Origin: an uncultured Oscillospiraceae bacterium
GTDB taxonomy: Bacteria; Bacillota; Clostridia; Oscillospirales; Ruminococcaceae
Assembly: GCA_900553955.1 (NCBI GenBank)
Contig: USFO01000073.1
Span: forward strand, 1 to 8,045
DNA: 8,045 nucleotides
Direction of reading: 5' to 3'
Shown: positions 4,671 through 8,045 of the stretch, piece by piece
How positions within the stretch are numbered: the first letter of the stretch is position 1
Layout: each line of letters opens with the position of its first letter
Translations under genes and position numbers: made by a program
Notes under the pieces: generated by a model
What the model saw: the letters and a program-made list of their open reading frames with translations, nothing else
Databases searched by the model: none
Told to the model about the DNA's origin: nothing

Positions 4671-5485
4671 AGCACCATCACCGCCGGTCCGAATTTGTTA
4701 AGAAGTATAACTCCCGCAAGGGCTGCGGTCATAAGAGCCGCCGCCGCCCAGTCTCTGCCGGAGAGGGAAAGCTGCTTAAGGCGGGTTCTGCCCTCGCCTC
4801 CGCGGTAGCAGCGACATTCCATGGCAAGGGCAAGCTCGTCCGCCCGGCGGAATGCCGAAACAAACAGGGGAATTAAAATCGGCACCAGCGCCTTCGCCTT
4901 CTGGATGGCGTTGCCGGAATCCATATCCGCTCCCCTCGCCTTTTGCGCGGCTATGATTTTGCCGGTTTCGTCAATAAGGGTGGGAATAAAGCGCAGGGCT
5001 ATGGTCATCATCATGGAAAGCTCGTGAACCGGAACCTTTATCTTCTCAAGGGGCTTCATAAGCCGCTCAAGACCGTCCGTCAACGCTATGGGCGTTGTGG
5101 TATAGGTGAGCAGGCTGCTTCCCGCAATAAGGCTGATTATTCGAACGCACATGAGCACCGCCGTGACAACGCCCCGCTCCGAAATCGTGATGAATTTCCA
5201 CTGAAACAGGGGGTCGCCCTCGATGAAGAAGATATTCAGTATGGCGGTAAAGACCACTATGGGGAGAATGGGCTTTACGCTGCGCCAAACGAGCTTGAAA
5301 GAAAGCTTCGACATGGCGTAGGCGAAAACCGTCACCGCAACGCCCAAAAGCAGAGGAATAATTCCGTCCGCCACAAAGAGCATTACAATATATACAATTA
5401 TAAGCACAAGCTTCATTCTGGGGTCCATTTTGTGAACTACGGAATCCCCGGGGAAATACTGACCGAATGTTACATCCTTGAGCAT
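4667..5485 (-). CDS. ecfT: ECF transporter transmembrane component EcfT
   Basis: The membrane scaffold of energy-coupling factor vitamin and metal importers; it joins the two ATPases to a substrate-binding S component. It has 272 residues. Near the N-terminus are PGDSVVHKMDPRMKL (12-26) and hydrophobic segments at about 25-57 (two helices), 72-90, 105-130 and, last, 247-264. The cytoplasmic coupling region has the first Ala-Arg-Gly motif at 183-185 (QKARGAD). The second, usually AMEARGY or AMEARCY, reads AMECRCY (221-227), keeping the key arginine 225. The start is ATG at 5485, sharing one base with the ecfA2 stop (TGATG); a GTG at 5491 is only 3 nt from the GGGGGCGA site. No S component is adjacent, as expected for a shared group II module. 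Confidence 0.94.
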   Translation of the reverse strand: MLKDVTFGQYFPGDSVVHKMDPRMKLVLIIVYIVMLFVADGIIPLLLGVAVTVFAYAMSKLSFKLVWRSVKPILPIVVFTAILNIFFIEGDPLFQWKFITISERGVVTAVLMCVRIISLIAGSSLLTYTTTPIALTDGLERLMKPLEKIKVPVHELSMMMTIALRFIPTLIDETGKIIAAQKARGADMDSGNAIQKAKALVPILIPLFVSAFRRADELALAMECRCYRGGEGRTRLKQLSLSGRDWAAAALMTAALAGVILLNKFGPAVMVL

Positions 5486-6354
5486 CAGCACTCGCCCCCT
5501 TTCCCAAGCAGCCCGAGCACGGCGGATTTTGCCTCCGCCACCGTGAGCACGGATTCGGGCACGGAAACGCCGTCGGCGGCAAGCTTTGCGAAAACGCGGC
5601 TTATTTGGGGAACCTCAAGCCCCATTTCCACAAGCTCCTCCACCCTTGCGAACACCTCGCGGGTTTTGCCGTACATGGCGACCTTGGAATGATTCATAAT
5701 GAGCACGTGGGAAGCAAAGCGCGCCACGTCCTCCATGCTGTGGGAAACAAGAATTATAGTCGCTCCCCGCTTTTCGTGGTATGCCTTTATCTCGGAGAGA
5801 ATATATTCCCTGCCTTTGGGGTCAAGTCCGGCGGTGGGCTCGTCGAGAATGAGCACCTCCGGCTGCATGGCGAGCACGCCCGCTATGGCGACGCGGCGCT
5901 TTTCGCCGCCGGAAAGCTCAAATGGGGATTTTTCGAGATAATCCTCCGTAAGTCCGGTAAGGCGCGCCGCCTCCCGCACGCGGAGCTTTATTTCCTCCTC
6001 GGAAAGTCCCATATTCTTGGGGCCGAAGGCAATGTCGCGCTCCACGGTTTCTTCAAAGAGCTGATGCTCCGGGTACTGAAACACAAGGCCCACCTTGAAA
6101 CGGAATTTGCGGATTTCCTTGGGGTTTGCCCAAATATCCTCGCCGTCCACGAACACTTTGCCGGAGGTGGGCTTCAAAAGCCCGTTCAAATGCTGAATTA
6201 AAGTGGATTTGCCGCTTCCGGTGTGACCGATTAAGCCCACGAAGGCGCCCTTTTCGATTTCGATATTTGCGTTATCCAAAGCCACGTGCTCAAAAGGGGT
6301 GTCCTTTGAGTAGACGTAGCTGAGATTTTCCGTTTTAATTATCGCTTCAGCCAT
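5485..6354 (-). CDS. ecfA2: ECF transporter ATP-binding subunit EcfA2
   Basis: One of the two ATPases driving ECF uptake, at the cytoplasmic face of the membrane. The 289 residues contain Walker A GHTGSGKST (43-51), Q-loop glutamine 93 (VFQYPEHQLF), signature LSGGE (147-151), Walker B VLILDEP (167-173), D-loop GLD (176-178) and switch histidine 205. The FEETVERDIAFGP block (100-112) is typical of the A2 (A') type, which distinguishes it from its partner. The C-terminal region after 225 is the ECF dimerisation extension. The start is ATG at 6354, with AAGGGCGG 8 nt upstream; a GTG at 6363 in the same frame lacks a properly spaced site. It overlaps the ecfA1 stop by 8 nt. The CbiO family name is the main alternative, without evidence for cobalt. 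Confidence 0.94.
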   Translation of the reverse strand: MAEAIIKTENLSYVYSKDTPFEHVALDNANIEIEKGAFVGLIGHTGSGKSTLIQHLNGLLKPTSGKVFVDGEDIWANPKEIRKFRFKVGLVFQYPEHQLFEETVERDIAFGPKNMGLSEEEIKLRVREAARLTGLTEDYLEKSPFELSGGEKRRVAIAGVLAMQPEVLILDEPTAGLDPKGREYILSEIKAYHEKRGATIILVSHSMEDVARFASHVLIMNHSKVAMYGKTREVFARVEELVEMGLEVPQISRVFAKLAADGVSVPESVLTVAEAKSAVLGLLGKGGEC

Positions 6355-7216
6355 TATGAGCACCGCCCTTCAGCAGATTTTCAATGGCGGCGGCGCACTC
6401 GTCCTCGGTGAGCACGCACTCCGGAAGCTTGCAGCCCGCCTTGCGAAGCTCATAGCAAAGCTCCGTCACCTGCGGGATGTCAAGTCCCCGCTTTTTGAGC
6501 AGCTCCACATTCTTAAAAACCTCTCTCGGCGTGCCTCTCAGTATCACCTTGCCGTCGTCCATAACCACAATGCGCCCGCACTGCGCCGCCTCGTCCATAT
6601 AGTGGGTGATGAGCACCACGGTGACGCCCATTTCCTCGTTGAGCTGCTTTATGGTGCTCATAACCTCCCGCCGGCCCTTTGGGTCGAGCATGGCGGTGGG
6701 CTCGTCCAGCACTATGCACCGGGGCTGCATGGCGATTATGCCCGCTATGGCTACCCGCTGCTTCTGCCCGCCGGAGAGCTGATCTGGAGCGTGCAGGCGG
6801 TATTCGTACATACCGACCTTTTTGAGCGCCTCGTCCACACGGCGGCGGATTTCCTCCGGAGGAACGCCCAAGTTCTCAAGGGCGAACGCCACGTCCTCCT
6901 CCACGAGGGTTGCAACGATTTGGTTGTCCGGATTCTGGAAAACCATGCCCACCTCCTGACGGATTTCGTAGAGCTTGCTTTCCTCCGTGGTGTCAATGCC
7001 GTCCACGGTGACTTTTCCCTCCGCGGGAATGAGTATTGCGTTAAAATGCTTTGCAAGGGTGGATTTTCCCGATCCGTTATGTCCGAGAACGGCTAAGAAC
7101 TCGCCCTCTTTTACGGAAACGGAAACATTGTTCAAAACAAGCTCCGGCAAGGCTCCGTCAAAGCTCGGATAGCTGAAGCTGATTTTGTTTGCCTCGATAA
7201 AATTCTCTTTTGCCAT
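6347..7216 (-). CDS. ecfA1: ECF transporter ATP-binding subunit EcfA1
   Basis: The second ATPase of the ECF module, forming a heterodimer with EcfA2. The 289 residues have Walker A GHNGSGKST (45-53), Q-loop glutamine 94 in MVFQNPDNQIVATLVEEDVA (91-110, the A1 signature), LSGGQ (147-151), Walker B IVLDEP (168-173), D-loop MLD (176-178) and switch histidine 205. All residues needed for ATP hydrolysis are present. AAAGGA lies 6 nt before ATG at 7216. Only 20 nt separate it from the acetyltransferase gene, so the two are probably co-transcribed. The usual Firmicutes neighbours upstream (ribosomal protein genes such as rplQ) are not present here. Confidence 0.95.
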   Translation of the reverse strand: MAKENFIEANKISFSYPSFDGALPELVLNNVSVSVKEGEFLAVLGHNGSGKSTLAKHFNAILIPAEGKVTVDGIDTTEESKLYEIRQEVGMVFQNPDNQIVATLVEEDVAFALENLGVPPEEIRRRVDEALKKVGMYEYRLHAPDQLSGGQKQRVAIAGIIAMQPRCIVLDEPTAMLDPKGRREVMSTIKQLNEEMGVTVVLITHYMDEAAQCGRIVVMDDGKVILRGTPREVFKNVELLKKRGLDIPQVTELCYELRKAGCKLPECVLTEDECAAAIENLLKGGAHNG

Positions 7217-7236
7217 TTAGTGTTCCTTTGAGTTTA

Positions 7237-7938
7237 TTATTTTGTAAAAAGCCAAGTGACAATACCCTCGGCCTTATCCATGCCAAGGCTTTTTTGAAGA
7301 CCGAGGGACGCGTCGTTCCCGAGAACGACATGGTCATAGGGGATTCTGCCCTCTTTAAGCTTTTTATTTATCATCATGCCCTCCAAAGCGGAGGCAATTC
7401 CCCGGCGGCGATATTCGGGAATGACCTCGAGAAGCCCCATGGAGCCTTCGCTGTGTTCGCCGATAAAGCCCACGCAGCGTTTGCCGTCAAATGCGCCTAT
7501 CATGCCGTGGCTTATGCATTTGCCGAGGTATTGGGAATCGTTTTCGCCGTAGCGATAGGTTTTGCACACGAAGTCCAAATCCTCCATGGTCAGGCGGCGG
7601 TAGGAAATGCGCTCCGTTTCCGGAATTTTCACCGGCTCCGCCTTATTATATGAGGTCTGCATGCAGGGAAGCATTTCCATTTCTCCGAGAACCTCGAAAA
7701 TCGCCGGAATGAATTTGAACTGGTGGGCTACAATATCCTTTTTGCGCTCTATAAGGGCGGCAATCTTTTTTGTCGCCTCGGCGGAGCTTGCCGTTATCTC
7801 GTAAAGCCAACCGTCGCGGCAAAAAAGCACGCCGTCCTCCTCGGAATAAAGCACCTCGGTGCTTTTATCCAGCAATGCGTCAAGCATATCTATGTGCAGA
7901 AGTCTGTCCTGCTCCAAAAATTCTGTCGGGTCTTTCAT
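7237..7938 (-). CDS. GNAT-family N-acetyltransferase, substrate unknown
   Basis: A 233-residue cytosolic protein in which roughly residues 110-233 form a GNAT domain that should transfer an acetyl group from acetyl-CoA to an amine. The acetyl-CoA site is VIPEYRRRGIASALEGMM (172-189), a clear motif A with RxxGxA. It is preceded by strands around VGFIGEH (156-162) and GLLEV (168-172), and followed by VVLGNDASLGLQKSLGM (204-220), the usual motif B. Residues 1-105 are a separate, mostly helical and strand region without a motif I can name, probably an N-terminal GNAT-like or substrate domain. GGAGGA lies 6 nt before ATG at 7938. It is the first gene of the ecf-truA-ribF cluster in this window. 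Its role with the transporter is unknown. Confidence 0.85.
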   Translation of the reverse strand: MKDPTEFLEQDRLLHIDMLDALLDKSTEVLYSEEDGVLFCRDGWLYEITASSAEATKKIAALIERKKDIVAHQFKFIPAIFEVLGEMEMLPCMQTSYNKAEPVKIPETERISYRRLTMEDLDFVCKTYRYGENDSQYLGKCISHGMIGAFDGKRCVGFIGEHSEGSMGLLEVIPEYRRRGIASALEGMMINKKLKEGRIPYDHVVLGNDASLGLQKSLGMDKAEGIVTWLFTK

Positions 7939-7964
7939 TTTGCTTCCTCCAGTGAGTATTTTTT

Positions 7965-8045
7965 CGCGGCGGTGCCGCAGTTATATCCGCGGCTTTGCCG
8001 CGGGTTATATCGCGCCTTCGGCGCGGTTATATCCGCCCTTCGGGC
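7965..8045. repeat. Array of triloop hairpins with constant GTTATATC linker (right edge)
   Basis: Stems in order: GCGGC/GCCGC with loop GGT (7966-7978), CCGCGGC/GCCGCGG with loop TTT (7987-8003), CGCGCC/GGCGCG with loop TTC (8011-8025), and GCCC/GGGC with loop TTC (8035-8045, cut by the window end). The linker GTTATATC (GATATAAC on the minus strand) is identical at 7980-7987, 8004-8011 and 8026-8033, a 22-24 bp period. Stem sequences all differ, so the linker and triloop are kept while arms change by compensated mutation. It sits 27 nt upstream of the acetyltransferase ATG, where the operon promoter would be expected, and no clear -35/-10 pair was found. Confidence 0.8.

Noticed and set aside
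3705..4808. A 367-codon plus-strand open frame, the longest in the window
   Set aside because: It lies antisense to ribF, truA and ecfT, all with strong family matches; it has no recognisable domain and looks like a shadow of GC-rich codon use.
2172..6660. GAGCAC/GTGCTC as a genome-level signal word (about 20 copies by eye in the window)
   Set aside because: Most copies are GTG CTC codon pairs encoding Val-Leu in the minus-strand genes, so codon preference explains them; only the tandem repeat at 2943-2973 and the hairpin at 2213-2241 were kept.
4667..7216. Cobalt-specific transporter (CbiMNQO type)
   Set aside because: Two distinct ATPases with EcfT and no cbiM or cbiN nearby fit the shared group II ECF module; nothing in the window indicates cobalt.

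Overview
The window reads as an ordinary chromosomal stretch from a GC-moderate, low-redundancy Firmicutes genome, most likely a Clostridia/Oscillospiraceae-type gut bacterium. The grounds are a Firmicutes-style ecfA1-ecfA2-ecfT-truA block, strong AGGAGG-type ribosome binding sites, Gram-positive-type -35/-10 promoters, a bacterial lipoprotein signal, and arrays of short GC-rich triloop hairpins joined by A/T-rich linkers. This placement is inference; no 16S or ribosomal protein gene is present. Every gene is on the minus strand, so transcription runs from high to low coordinates.

Region by region, in transcription order. (1) 7965-8045 is an array of at least four hairpins separated by a constant GTTATATC linker. 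(2) 7938-2969 is a tightly packed six-gene cluster: a GNAT-family acetyltransferase, ecfA1, ecfA2, ecfT, truA and ribF. From ecfA1 to ribF neighbouring genes overlap by 1-8 nt or are 1 nt apart, which argues for one translationally coupled operon. (3) 2968-2309 is about 660 nt without a credible gene; it holds two palindromic MITE-like elements of related design in opposite orientation, a pyrimidine-rich hairpin, an inverted 15-mer plus a direct 13-mer bracketing the interval, and a three-copy 11-bp tandem repeat that covers the ribF stop. (4) 2308-1775 encodes a small unrecognised lipoprotein. (5) 1720-1645 is tRNA-Val(GAC) with its own promoter and a strong terminator. (6) 1614-1318 is about 300 nt of non-coding DNA rich in hairpins. 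(7) asnA (1248-253) has a near-consensus promoter, an overlapping palindromic operator candidate, and a terminator. (8) 1-110 is a second hairpin array, extending off the left edge.

How the genes fit together: EcfA1, EcfA2 and EcfT form the shared energising module of group II ECF vitamin transporters. No substrate-binding S component lies in the window, so the substrate cannot be read here. The next-but-one gene, ribF, makes FMN and FAD from riboflavin, a common ECF substrate (through RibU), which makes the ecf-truA-ribF linkage suggestive. truA modifies tRNA anticodon arms and is a customary neighbour of ecfT in Firmicutes. AsnA makes asparagine from aspartate and ammonia.

I found no defence system, phage, transposase, CRISPR array or novel multi-gene system. 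What deserves a second look is mostly non-coding: the hairpin arrays at both ends, the repeat island after ribF, the palindrome over the asnA promoter, and the ribF placement.
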